Of a stretch of DNA of 64,000 nucleotides, positions 1 through 8,700 are shown piece after piece. The DNA lies in NCBI RefSeq assembly GCF_016583835.1, contig NZ_NRRW01000003.1, forward strand, positions 1 through 64,000, given 5' to 3'. This stretch comes from Thiococcus pfennigii (GTDB taxonomy: Bacteria > Pseudomonadota > Gammaproteobacteria > Chromatiales > Chromatiaceae). Under the pieces are notes generated by a model. That model had not been told where the DNA came from. It ran no database searches and saw only the letters and a list, made by a program, of their open reading frames with translations. Both the position numbers and the translations under genes were made by a program. Position 1 is the first letter of the stretch; the number at the start of each line of letters is the position of its first letter.

Positions 1-2
1 CC

Positions 3-170
3 CCCGCGCGGCGCTACGCCGCTGCACGTCGCACCGAATATGCCTTCGCCGATGTGCGCCGAGCGCTCGCCCATGAGCTCGCCGACGTCGGTTTCGGGGT
101 CGACTGCGGCGATCCCGGCCACGGCACTCGAAATCCCCTCATCGCGGCTGTCATGCGGTTAGTCGCCTGA
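3..170 (+). CDS. Unidentified open fragment running in from the left edge
   Basis: An open frame without a visible start runs from the window edge to a TGA at 168-170 and would encode about 55 residues. Its composition (few stops, balanced Ala/Arg/Glu, a helical stretch ending in AAVMRLVA) is compatible with the C-terminus of a real protein, but I recognise no family. It ends about 10 bases before the recognisable sequence of the next gene begins in another frame, so the two may have been joined by a rearrangement or an assembly join. It could also be a chance frame, as GC-rich DNA has many. Confidence 0.3.
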   Translation, partial: PARRYAAARRTEYAFADVRRALAHELADVGFGVDCGDPGHGTRNPLIAAVMRLVA

Positions 171-178
171 GGAAAACG

Positions 179-1114
179 AGAAACTTCAGCTTGAAGGTCA
201 AGGCCGGAAAATTCCTCTCCGACGTTGGTTACATGAACAACCAGCACCCGCACAGCTGGGACTTCACCGACCAGAATCTCGCCTATCTCAATCTGCTCGG
301 CGACCATGGCCTACGCGACACCGGCGTGCAGATCACCTGGTTGCCGGATTGGGGGCATTACACCCTGTTCGGCCTCGAGGCATTCCAGGGCGAGCAGGAG
401 AAACTCGGCGCGCTGGCCGACGTCGGCGACGGACTCGAGGCAGAACTCGCCGATGCCGGGCTGAGCGTCGACGACCTCGCTCTCGGTGACGAGCAAGACG
501 GACCGCGACTGTACACGGCATTCGTCAAATTCGCCCCCGACCTCGGCTACGACCACGCCCTACAGCTCGGCGCCTGGGGTGGCTGGGCCGACCAGCACCA
601 GGAGATCCATGGCGACCCGGAGGATGGCAACCTCCATACCCTCGAAGGCGATGCCTGGATGTGGGGCGTAGATGCCGTGTACAAGTACGCCGGCGGTGGC
701 GCCTATGGCAAGGGTGACTTCAAGCTGCAGGGCGAATACATCTGGCAACGCAAGGATCTCGACCTGCAATTCCATCAGGCGAACCCGGCATTGGTCGGCG
801 CCGAGCGCCAATTTACCGAGGATGGACTCTATCTACAGGGCCTGTACGGATTCGCGCCACGTTGGCAGGCAGGTCTGCGCTATGACGTCGTGGGCCTGAC
901 CAACAAACTGGAAAGCGGTGGCAGCACGCTGCGCGAGTGGAATGACTCGGATCGCTGGACCGCGGCGTTGACCTGGACGCCGACCGAGTATTCACGGCTG
1001 CGCCTGCAATACGCGATGGCGGATATCACGATCGACGGCGAGTCCAACGCGTTCGACTACGTCTACCTGCAGTACATCATGAGTCTGGGCTCGCACGGCG
1101 CCCACAAGTTCTGA
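179..1114 (+). pseudogene. 5'-truncated outer-membrane beta-barrel protein next to metal ABC transporter
   Basis: The frame is open from 77 to the TGA ending at 1114. Recognisable protein starts around 182 (Asn-Phe-Ser-Leu-Lys-Val-Lys-Ala-Gly-Lys-Phe). The first start codon is an internal-looking TTG at 191, giving about 307 residues. Alternating aromatic and polar strands, the motif around GYMNNQHPHSWDF and a C-terminal Phe are typical of outer-membrane barrels. This resembles the barrel half of proteins annotated as zinc-regulated outer-membrane receptors, which often sit beside Znu-type importers. No signal peptide or N-terminal domain is present, so the gene appears cut at its 5' end. It lies 12 bases upstream of the binding-protein gene and probably once belonged to the same operon. 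Whether any product is made or exported is doubtful. Confidence 0.6.
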
Positions 1115-1126
1115 CGGGGTACGAAA

Positions 1127-2020
1127 ATGAAAACGATCAGCTCATTGCTGGTAGCCGCCTTCACGATGTTACTCGCGTCATCGGCCTGGGCCGCATTGGA
1201 CATCGCGGCAACCAGTTCCAGTACTGGGGCGCTGGTTCGCGAGATCGCGGGGGAACACGCGAATCTGACCGTTCTGGCACCACCCGACCGCGATCTGCAT
1301 CACTTGCAGGCCCGCCCGAGCATGATTCGGGCGCTGCGAGGGGCGGATCTGGTGGTGGCGCTCGGGGCGGACCTCGAGGTCGGCTGGCTACCGCTGGCGA
1401 TCAGCCAGGCGGCCAATCCGAAAATCCTGCCGGGCAATCCAGGCTACTTCGAAGCCGCGGCGCAGGTGAGCTTGCTCGACATCGGGGGTCCGGCCGACCG
1501 AGCCTTGGGTGACGTTCATCCAACGGGCAACCCGCACGTGAATATGGACCCGGTGCGCATGGCCGAAGTGGCCACGGCCCTGGCGGAACGCCTGGCGAGA
1601 CTCGATGGCGAGCATGCCGCGGACTATCGCGCTCGTGCCCAGACCTTTGGGCGGCGGGTCGACGAACGGGTAGCGACTTGGCATCGACGGCTCGCCAATC
1701 CACCCGGTGTCGTCTCGTTCCACAAAGACGTCATCTACCTGCTCGAGCGATTCGACGTCCCCTATTGGGGAACGCTCGAGCCCGTGCCCGGGGTCCCGCC
1801 GACCGCGTCGCACATTCGCACGTTGATCAATGAACTGCAAGGCAGGTCCGGCCTGGTATTGTCCACGACCTATCAGCCCGACCAGGCACCCGCATCGATC
1901 GCCAATGCCTTGGGATGGAGGCAAGTCCGGCTACCCTTGGAGCCGCCGCTCGATGCCGATGGCGATGGCTACCTGCAACATATGCAGCGTTGGGTCGACG
2001 CACTGGCGGGCGGCGGTTGA
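1127..2020 (+). CDS. Metal ABC transporter periplasmic binding protein, ZnuA/TroA family
   Basis: This 297-residue exported protein has a signal peptide (residues 1-23, cleavage after ASSAWA). It is a cluster A-I solute-binding protein that captures Zn(II) or Mn(II) in the periplasm for the ABC importer encoded next to it. Metal-site candidates are His58/His59 (DLHHLQ), His131/His137 (DVHPTGNPHVNMDP), His199 (SFHKD) and Asp252 (TTYQPD), in the usual order for the family. There is no His-rich loop between the first two sites, unlike classic ZnuA, so metal choice is open. The stop overlaps the start of the ATPase gene, indicating an operon with translational coupling. Confidence 0.85.
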   Translation: MKTISSLLVAAFTMLLASSAWAALDIAATSSSTGALVREIAGEHANLTVLAPPDRDLHHLQARPSMIRALRGADLVVALGADLEVGWLPLAISQAANPKILPGNPGYFEAAAQVSLLDIGGPADRALGDVHPTGNPHVNMDPVRMAEVATALAERLARLDGEHAADYRARAQTFGRRVDERVATWHRRLANPPGVVSFHKDVIYLLERFDVPYWGTLEPVPGVPPTASHIRTLINELQGRSGLVLSTTYQPDQAPASIANALGWRQVRLPLEPPLDADGDGYLQHMQRWVDALAGGG

Positions 2021-2586
2021 TGACGCAGACCCTGATCGTTGCCAATGGGCTGGTGGCCGGTTACGCAAAGCCGGTCATCGGTCCCTTGTCGTTTTCGGTC
2101 GGGGTCGGCGAAGTCGTGGGCCTATGGGGTGCCAACGGTTGCGGCAAATCGACCCTGCTGCGCGCCATCGCAGGCAACGCCCGGATCTTCGACGGAGATC
2201 TCGGGCGCCCACCAGGGCTGACCCTGGCCTGGCAGATGCAGCAACCGGTGCGGCTCGACGAAATGCCCCTCGATGGTCACGACTACCTGCGCTATGCACA
2301 GGCCCACCGGCAGGCGCCGCCGAACCGCCTGGCCCCGTGGCTGGACCAGCGCATCGATACATTGAGCGGTGGCCAGTTCCAGCTACTGGCAGTATGGGCC
2401 ATGCTCGGCGGACAATGCGACCTGGTGATGCTCGACGAGCCGACGAACAACCTGGACCCGACCGGCGAACAACTACTCACGGAGATGCTGCAATCCCAGC
2501 AAGGCCGTCGCGCAGTGCTCCTGGCCAGCCATGAGCGGCGATTCCTCGACGAGGCCTGCAGCCGGATCTTGGAGATCGGTCGATGA
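2020..2586 (+). CDS. Metal ABC transporter ATP-binding protein
   Basis: This 188-residue ABC ATPase powers the ZnuABC-type importer at the inner face of the membrane. Visible motifs are Walker A GANGCGKST (37-45), signature LSGGQ (115-119), Walker B LVMLDEP (about 135-141) and the H-loop His171. The start is taken at the ATG that overlaps the upstream stop codon (TGATGA); an in-frame start about 100 bases earlier would lie inside the binding-protein gene. It is shorter than most ABC ATPases (about 230 residues), with a compressed helical domain between Walker A and the signature. It overlaps the permease gene by four bases. Confidence 0.85.
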   Translation: MTQTLIVANGLVAGYAKPVIGPLSFSVGVGEVVGLWGANGCGKSTLLRAIAGNARIFDGDLGRPPGLTLAWQMQQPVRLDEMPLDGHDYLRYAQAHRQAPPNRLAPWLDQRIDTLSGGQFQLLAVWAMLGGQCDLVMLDEPTNNLDPTGEQLLTEMLQSQQGRRAVLLASHERRFLDEACSRILEIGR

Positions 2587-3407
2587 ACGGGGACGCGCTG
2601 CTGGACCCGCTGTTCCGAATCCCGTTCGCCGCCGGCCTGCTGCTAGCCCTGGCCCTGCCGATCGTAGGGACACTCCTGCGCCTCAGGGACGAGTGGCTGG
2701 CAGCCCTCGGACTCGCGCACCTGGCCGGCGCCAGCGGGCTCGTGGGCCTGGCCGCGGGGATCCCTACCGTTCTTGGTGCCCCGCTCGGCGCGCTGGGTGG
2801 CGCATTCGTCAAGTCGTTCGGACGCTTCCGCGGCAACACCGTCTACGCGCTCATGATCCTGGTCGGCTGGGCGGCCACATTGTTGGTCGCCGCCAATACC
2901 GCCCTTGGCAGCGCCATGGGCCATGCGCTCGTCGAAGGGCAACTCTACTTCGCCGGCCGCGCCCACCTGGCCGGCACGCTCGTCTATGTTGCGTCCACGC
3001 TCGCCCTCTTGCCGTGGATGATCCCGGTGCTCGTGCGTACCCGCCTGTTCCCCGGCCTGGAGATCTCCGATCAACGGTCTACCCAGCGGTGGCAACTTGG
3101 ATTCGACCTGTTGGTGGCGCTGGGCATGGCCCTGGGCACAAGCACCCTCGGGCTGATGGCCGCCTTCGCGCTGGTGTTCGTGCCACCTTGGGTGGCCTTC
3201 CAGCGCGCACCCCACTGGCGCGCCTGCCTGACGATGAGCGCCGGGCTGGGCATCCTCGCCTACGTCCTGGCGTTCGCCATCGCCCTGGCCTGGGATCAGC
3301 CCTTCGGACCGACCCTCGTAGCCGTTCTGATCGCCGTGGCAGGGCTGACCATCTTCCAGGGACACGTCGCGGCACGGCGCCTCGGACCTCCGCCGGTATC
3401 GTCTTAG
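2583..3407 (+). CDS. Metal ABC transporter permease, ABC-3 (ZnuB) family
   Basis: This 274-residue, highly hydrophobic protein has about eight membrane segments and is the channel-forming subunit of the preceding metal importer. The family resemblance is in its length and in the conserved Gly-rich segment between residues 45 and 75 (LAHLAGASGL, LGAPLGALGGAF). Its start ATG overlaps the ATPase stop (ATGA), so all three importer genes are translationally coupled. No regulator gene or clear Zur site is visible upstream, because the region 5' of the operon is disrupted. Confidence 0.8.
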   Translation: MNGDALLDPLFRIPFAAGLLLALALPIVGTLLRLRDEWLAALGLAHLAGASGLVGLAAGIPTVLGAPLGALGGAFVKSFGRFRGNTVYALMILVGWAATLLVAANTALGSAMGHALVEGQLYFAGRAHLAGTLVYVASTLALLPWMIPVLVRTRLFPGLEISDQRSTQRWQLGFDLLVALGMALGTSTLGLMAAFALVFVPPWVAFQRAPHWRACLTMSAGLGILAYVLAFAIALAWDQPFGPTLVAVLIAVAGLTIFQGHVAARRLGPPPVSS

Positions 3408-3610
3408 CGATCCGCCGTATCGAAGGCAACCTGGGACAGGTCCGCGAGCGCTTCACGGGCTGTCCTCTCAACACCGATGACCGGCCGACGGTCGAGTTCC
3501 AGGCCCCCGTCACCCACCGCGCCGAGGCCGCAGGACATCAGAACTGGCCCACTGGCGAGCGGTTGCTTCGCCTCCTGGCGAAATCGCCCCGCATGCCACC
3601 CGGTGGACGT
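3401..3610 (+). pseudogene. Remnant of the C-terminus of a spermidine-synthase-like gene
   Basis: In the frame that starts at 3401 the translation reads AIRRIEGNLGQVRERFTG followed by PLNTDDRPTVEFQAP. The string LNTDDRP.VEF.AP is characteristic of the C-terminal end of SpeE-like methyltransferase domains, especially those fused to membrane transporters. Nothing upstream in this frame belongs to that family, since it overlaps the permease gene, and the end is not clear. I therefore read it as a 3' relic left by deletion. The assignment rests on one short motif plus the following LLRLLA stretch. Confidence 0.45.
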
Positions 3611-3678
3611 ACATCGACGCGGACAGCGAGTACAGCAGTGCGGATGTTCCCAGACCGCCGCCAACGACGATCGGAGAC

Positions 3679-3758
3679 CTTGAAAGATTGCCATCCGGGC
3701 AATCTTTCAAGCCGGCATCCTTACCCCGCGCGGGCACCGTGAATCTTTCACGGTGCCC
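3679..3758. repeat. Two adjacent perfect hairpins, REP-like
   Basis: The first hairpin has a 14-bp perfect stem (3679-3692 with 3698-3711, loop 3693-3697) based on TTGAAAGATTGCC. The second has a 12-bp perfect stem (3732-3743 with 3747-3758, loop 3744-3746) based on GGGCACCGTGAA. The stretch 3712-3745 resembles segments at 35192-35226 and 58781-58815. Either hairpin could also end transcription, but neither is followed by a strong U-run on the plus strand. Confidence 0.7.
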
Positions 3759-3852
3759 TATCGTTGTCTTTGTCGTAATCGACGATCGGACTACGATTAG
3801 GACAACGACAACGAACAGCCTCGGGATTTCTGAACTGCTGCACTAGGATGCG

Positions 3853-4938
3853 ATGATGACCAGGCGAATCAAACTGATTGCGAGTGCCGTTGCGGATCCG
3901 AAGACGATCCGGTTCGAGGCGGCCGGCAAGATCACCCTGACACCCGGGCCCGTTCGCGAAGGCGGCCGGGGCGCAAACCGTGGCTTCAAGCGCATCGGCC
4001 TGGCCGCGCTCTCGGTCGTCGCCGCCGCGCCCTCGTTCGCGGCCGGCGTCTCGGCCGACCCGGGCCTTCGGGACGACCCTGGCATGGCCCGGCACGCGGC
4101 AGGCCCCGTGCGGGTGCTGGAGGACATCGTCCTGCCCAGCGGGGACCTGGCCGATCTGTACCTGCCGCGCGTGCCGCGGGGTCGTGCGCGTCTCTTCGAA
4201 GACGCCTTCCCGCTCGTTGCCCTGCTGCAGGGCGCCCAGGTCGACAAGTCGCAATACGGCCGAGTCGCCAGCGAGGTCGCCGGCCATGGCTTCGTCGTCG
4301 TCGTCCCGAACCATCCGAACCCCCTCTTTCGGGGCGGGTTGTTCACGGAGGTCGAGGTCGTCACGGAGGTCTTCGATGCCGCCGTCGCGGCCGATGAGGA
4401 TCCGGGCTCTCCGCTCTACCAGGTCGTCGACACGGCGAGCATGGGGCTGATCGGCCACTCCTTCGGTGGGGCCGTTGGCCTATATGCCATCGCACACTGC
4501 TCACCGCGGCCCTTCAGGCGATGCGACCCGGATGAGCCGACCTACACGCCCCCCGAGGCGCTGCGCGCCGGCGCCTTCTACGGTACCCACCTGGTCTCGG
4601 GCGACGAGGTCACGGACCTGGATACCTCGGGCGCGGCCGTCGCGCTCATCCAGGGGACGCGAGACGGGGTGGCGACACCCCTCGAGGCGCAGGCGACCTA
4701 TCCGGTGCTGGAATCACCGCGCGCCTTGGTCGAGATCGACGGGGCGACGCACTACGGCCTCTGCGACGAGGAAGACCCGGCCGGGGCGACCGAAGACCCC
4801 AACGAGCCCACGATCGACCAGGATGTCGCCACCCGCGAGATCGCCCGATGGATGGCCCTGTGGCTCGGGAACCACCTCCATCACCGGCGAGACGCCGAGC
4901 CGACCATCGCCCGTCAGTCATCAGCCTCCGGCACATAG
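3853..4938 (+). CDS. Predicted exported alpha/beta hydrolase, chlorophyllase-like
   Basis: This 361-residue protein has an alpha/beta hydrolase fold. The nucleophile elbow GHSFGG places the catalytic Ser near residue 203, the acid is probably Asp271 (GTRDG) and the histidine His300 (ATHYG). The block LLQGAQVDKSQYGRVA followed by GFVVVVPNH is the arrangement seen in chlorophyllase-type esterases, which release phytol from chlorophylls; the real substrate here is unknown. A hydrophobic segment with an Ala-X-Ala end (about 45-65) suggests export, but it is preceded by about 40 residues, so a later start is possible. The 3' end overlaps the convergent DUF2149 gene by 25 bases. Confidence 0.65.
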   Translation: MMTRRIKLIASAVADPKTIRFEAAGKITLTPGPVREGGRGANRGFKRIGLAALSVVAAAPSFAAGVSADPGLRDDPGMARHAAGPVRVLEDIVLPSGDLADLYLPRVPRGRARLFEDAFPLVALLQGAQVDKSQYGRVASEVAGHGFVVVVPNHPNPLFRGGLFTEVEVVTEVFDAAVAADEDPGSPLYQVVDTASMGLIGHSFGGAVGLYAIAHCSPRPFRRCDPDEPTYTPPEALRAGAFYGTHLVSGDEVTDLDTSGAAVALIQGTRDGVATPLEAQATYPVLESPRALVEIDGATHYGLCDEEDPAGATEDPNEPTIDQDVATREIARWMALWLGNHLHHRRDAEPTIARQSSASGT

Positions 4939-5258
4939 ATCAGGCTGCCGTCGGCGAGCCGGTAGGCGATCCCGGCACGGATGCCCTGCCCCTCGCCGAT
5001 GGCGCCGGTGGCCTCGTACTGGGTCAGCTCCTGCCCGTCCTTGATCAGGATCTGCATGTCCTCCTGGCCGGGGTTGACGACCATGACGACCTCATCCTGG
5101 CTGAACGGGTTGAGCGGGTTCTGCATCAGGATGATCACGAGTACGGCGATGATGACGAGGAAGACATCGACGATATTGACGACCGACAGCACCGGGTCGT
5201 CGACCTCCTCGTGCTCCAGGTAACGGCGGCGCACCGCCCGCACCGCCCCGTCAGACAT
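4914..5258 (-). CDS. DUF2149 protein, HmuV-like, ExbD-like energiser partner
   Basis: This 114-residue protein has one N-terminal membrane segment (about 24-45) and a small periplasmic domain. Inside the segment the pattern NIVDVFLVIIAVLVIIL puts an Asp (residue 31) where ExbD and TolR carry their proton-conducting Asp. That fits a role as the partner of the ExbB/TolQ-type channel encoded just upstream. DUF2149 proteins occur with CobN-like and ExbB-like genes in haem-uptake operons, where the name HmuV is used. The start overlaps the channel gene by eight bases, so the two are translationally coupled. It is the last gene of the operon. Confidence 0.75.
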   Translation of the reverse strand: MSDGAVRAVRRRYLEHEEVDDPVLSVVNIVDVFLVIIAVLVIILMQNPLNPFSQDEVVMVVNPGQEDMQILIKDGQELTQYEATGAIGEGQGIRAGIAYRLADGSLIYVPEADD

Positions 5259-5721
5259 GACCCTGTTCCTCCAGGACGCGCAGATCGGCGAGCAGCCAGC
5301 GCCGCCGTACCGTGAGCACCCAGAAGGAGATGGACGCGGCGATCAGGGCGACGATGACGGCCGCGAAGGCGATGACCAGGTTCTCGCTGACCCCGCGGGC
5401 ATCGCCCTCGGTCAGCGACATCAAGGCCGGCCCCATCGGGATCATGGTCGCGACCAGGCCCAGCATCGGGGCGGTGCGGGTGGCGAGGCGCAGGACCTCC
5501 AGGCGGCGCAGGATCCAGAGCTCCAGGTCCTCGGCGGCGCCGCCGGCCCGTTGCCAGTGCCGATGCAGGACCGACGCCCCGCCGCGCCGCCGCTGCCAGG
5601 CCTCCATCGCGAAGCCCCCGAGGCTGAAGAAGGCGTACAGGAACAGACCGAGGATGATCAACAGGACCGGCGCGAGGAAGAGCTGCGCCAGCTCGTACAT
5701 CAGGGTTTCAAGGGCTTGCAT
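5251..5721 (-). CDS. MotA/TolQ/ExbB-family proton channel, HmuU-like
   Basis: This 156-residue inner-membrane protein has three predicted helices (about 10-35, 83-103, 114-136). The stretch TRTAPMLGLVATMIPMG matches the Thr/Pro/Gly-rich helix of ExbB/TolQ channels, which pass protons and energise TonB at the outer membrane. It is shorter than ExbB (about 240) and comparable to HmuU-type members. It lies 68 bases after the giant CobN-like gene and overlaps the DUF2149 gene, and together they can form an ExbB-ExbD-like motor dedicated to the receptor of this operon. Confidence 0.8.
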   Translation of the reverse strand: MQALETLMYELAQLFLAPVLLIILGLFLYAFFSLGGFAMEAWQRRRGGASVLHRHWQRAGGAAEDLELWILRRLEVLRLATRTAPMLGLVATMIPMGPALMSLTEGDARGVSENLVIAFAAVIVALIAASISFWVLTVRRRWLLADLRVLEEQGHV

Positions 5722-5789
5722 GCGTATCGGCTCGCTTCAGGGTTGAGGAGTAAAGAGACATGTGCCGGATTCCATCGCGGCGCCGCCGG

Positions 5790-8700
5790 TCAGGCCGGCG
5801 CGCGTTGCGCGCGCCATTGCCTCGCCGCGCCGCCGGCCGTGACGAACGCCAGCAGCATCAGCAGCCAGACGACCTGCTCGGGCGTCGCGGCCGCCGCGGC
5901 GCGGCTGTCCTGGGGCTCCAGCCGTTGGCCCGTGACCGGCGTCGGATGGCCGACGGCGGCCTCGGCATCCGGTGGGACCAGGCCCTCGAGGCCGAAGCCC
6001 CCCGCGAGTTCGCGGACGTAGGGATCGACCTGGCTGCTCGCGGCCCGGTAGCCATGGCGCTCGACCGCGTCCAGGTAGACCTCGACCAGGGTCGCGAGGG
6101 TCGCCTCGCTGGCCTCCCAGTAGTCCTTGCGCACGGCCTCCAGCATCCGTTCGACGACCTGGGCCAGGGCGGTCGGATTGTGGGTCTCGAACCATTCGTC
6201 GAGATCGAGCCCGAGCGAGTCCTCGACATAGACCTCGAAGAAGGCCTGCCACTGATCGTCGCGGACGATCTCGGGCGCGGTCGCCTGCCAGCCCCAGAAG
6301 TTATTGATGGTATCGACGATGTTCAGCGTGCCGCCGTAGCCTTCCGCCTGCATCGCCTGGATCCACTGCGGATGGAGGTAACGGGCGCGCAGCTCGGTGG
6401 CGAGGAAGCGGGCCGCCGAGTCGATCCGATCCTGCGCGTTCGGGTCGCGCAGGTTGCTGATGTAGAGGCTCGGGCTCCGTCCGCTCAGGTGGCGAACTGC
6501 GAGCGCCAACCCGCCGAGGTATTGGAACGGATCGTCGGTCGAGAGCATCCCGTAGAGGTTCGATGAGCGCGACAGGACGGCGCCCTCGACGCCCTCGAGC
6601 TGCCTGGCATAGAGGTTCAGACCCTCCGGCCTGCGCCCCCACCGCGCGGTGTCCGGGCCGTAGGCGTACTGCATCCGCGCCAGGTAGAGCTCGGCCAGCT
6701 TCGCCTCGTCGTCCCAGGTGTCGGACGCGAGCGTCGCCTCGTCGAGGCCGGTGCCATAGGTGCCGGTCTCGTTGGAGAAGACCCGGGTCAGGGCCAGGTC
6801 CCGGGCCTCGTCGGCGCCCATCCCCTCCGCCAGCAGGCGGCGCTCCAACGCCAGGGTGTTGGCCCGCACCGGGTTGTCCGGTTCGTCGAGTTCGGCGACC
6901 CGGGCGACGGCCTTGGCGATCTGTTCCATCAGGTTCGGGAAATGGTCGCGGTACAGGCCGGTCGCCGAGACCACGACGTCGATCCGCGGCCGGCCGAGCG
7001 CCTCGCGCGGGATCACCTCGATCTCGGTGATGCGCCCGGCCCGATCCCAGATCGGGCGGACACCGAGGGCGTGGAAGACCTGCGCCTCGAGCACACCGAG
7101 ATGGCGCATCGCCTCGACCGACCAGAGCGAGAAGGCGAGCTTCTCCGGCGGGCGGCCCTGCTCGGCTCGGTGCGCCTCGACCAGCGCGGCCAAGGCCGCC
7201 ACGCCCGCGACATAGGCCTGTTCGGTCGGCAGCTTGGACGGATCGAAACCGTAATGGTTGCGCCCCGTCGGCAGGCTCTCGGGATTGCGGATCGGGTCGC
7301 CGCCATAGCGGGTCGCCAGGTAACGCCCATCGAGGGCGGTCGAGAGCCCGGCCAGCTCCTCGGCGGCCGCGAGCCTGGCGTAGTAGTCACGGGCCAGCGC
7401 GACCAGCTCGGCGGATCGTTCGTCGGGCGCGGGTTCGCCATCGAGCAGATGGCGCTCGAGGAAGCGGTAGGGTTCGCTCTCGCTCAGGCGCTGATAGTCC
7501 TCGACGAAGAGTTCCTCGGGCTCATCGATCGGCAGCAGGCGATACAGATCCTCGCCGAGCATCTGCATGACCGTGGTCAGGCGATGGCCCGGATCCGGCG
7601 CCTCGCCGAGGGTATGCAGACCGAGCGGCTGCGCCGACTGGGCGAGCTCATGCAGGTAGTCGTGCAGCGCCCGCTCGAAGGCGACGAAATCCGCGGCCGC
7701 CTCGTCGGCCGACCAGCCGAGATCCTGAAGCAGGTCGAGCGCCTCGGCCTCACGGATGATCGCCTGCTCGGTCTGCACCCTGACCGCCCCCTGATCGAGC
7801 AGCTCCCACTCGTGGATCAGGTCATGCAGCGGCATCAGCGCCTGATGGAGCCCGGCCGGCGCGAAGGGTGGGGTCTGGTGGCTGATGGTCACGGCCCGAC
7901 CGCGACGCTTGGCCTGCGTCGCCTCGCCGATGTTGTCGACGATGTAGGGATAGGCGACCGGCAGATCGCCGAGCACCAGATAGGGGTCGTCATGGATCGA
8001 CAGGCCGCGCTCCTTGCCCGGCATCCACTCCTGCGTGCCATGGGTGCCCAGATGGATCAGCGCGTCGGCGCCGAATCGCTCGCGGACGTAGAGATAACTG
8101 GCCAGATAGAAGTGGTTCACCGGGACACGGCTATCGTGATAGAGGGTCCGCTCCGCGGGCTCGCCGGCCTGTCCGCGCGGCGGCTGCGGCAGGATCACCA
8201 GGTGGTCGCGGGCGATGCGCGGGATCACGAAGGAGGCCGAGCCCGCCTCCTCGATGACCATCGGGCTCTCGCCCGCCGGCCCCCAGCGCGCGTCGATCCG
8301 CTCGCGCACGGCGGCCGGCAGGGTCGCGAACCAGGCCTCGTAATCGGCCAACGGCAGGCGCTCGGCCAGGCCCCGCTCGAGCAGTGGGCCGAGCGCCTCG
8401 GGCCGGTAGAAGGGCGCGAGCAGGGCGGAGCCGTCGGCGATCATCTGCGCCTCGTCGACCGGTTCGACCCGATAGCCGGCCTCGGCGAGCCCCTCGCTCA
8501 GCGCAGCCAGGCTGCGCGGTACGTTGAGAAACGAGGCGGCCAGGTTCTTCTCGCCCGGCGGGTAGTTGTAGAACATCACGGCGACCCGCTTGTCGGCGTT
8601 CGGCGTGTCGCGCAATCGGATCATACGCAACGCCTTGTCGACCAGTGCCTGCGCCTGCTCGGGGATCGCGACGAGGCGCCCCGCCTCGACGGCGGCCACG

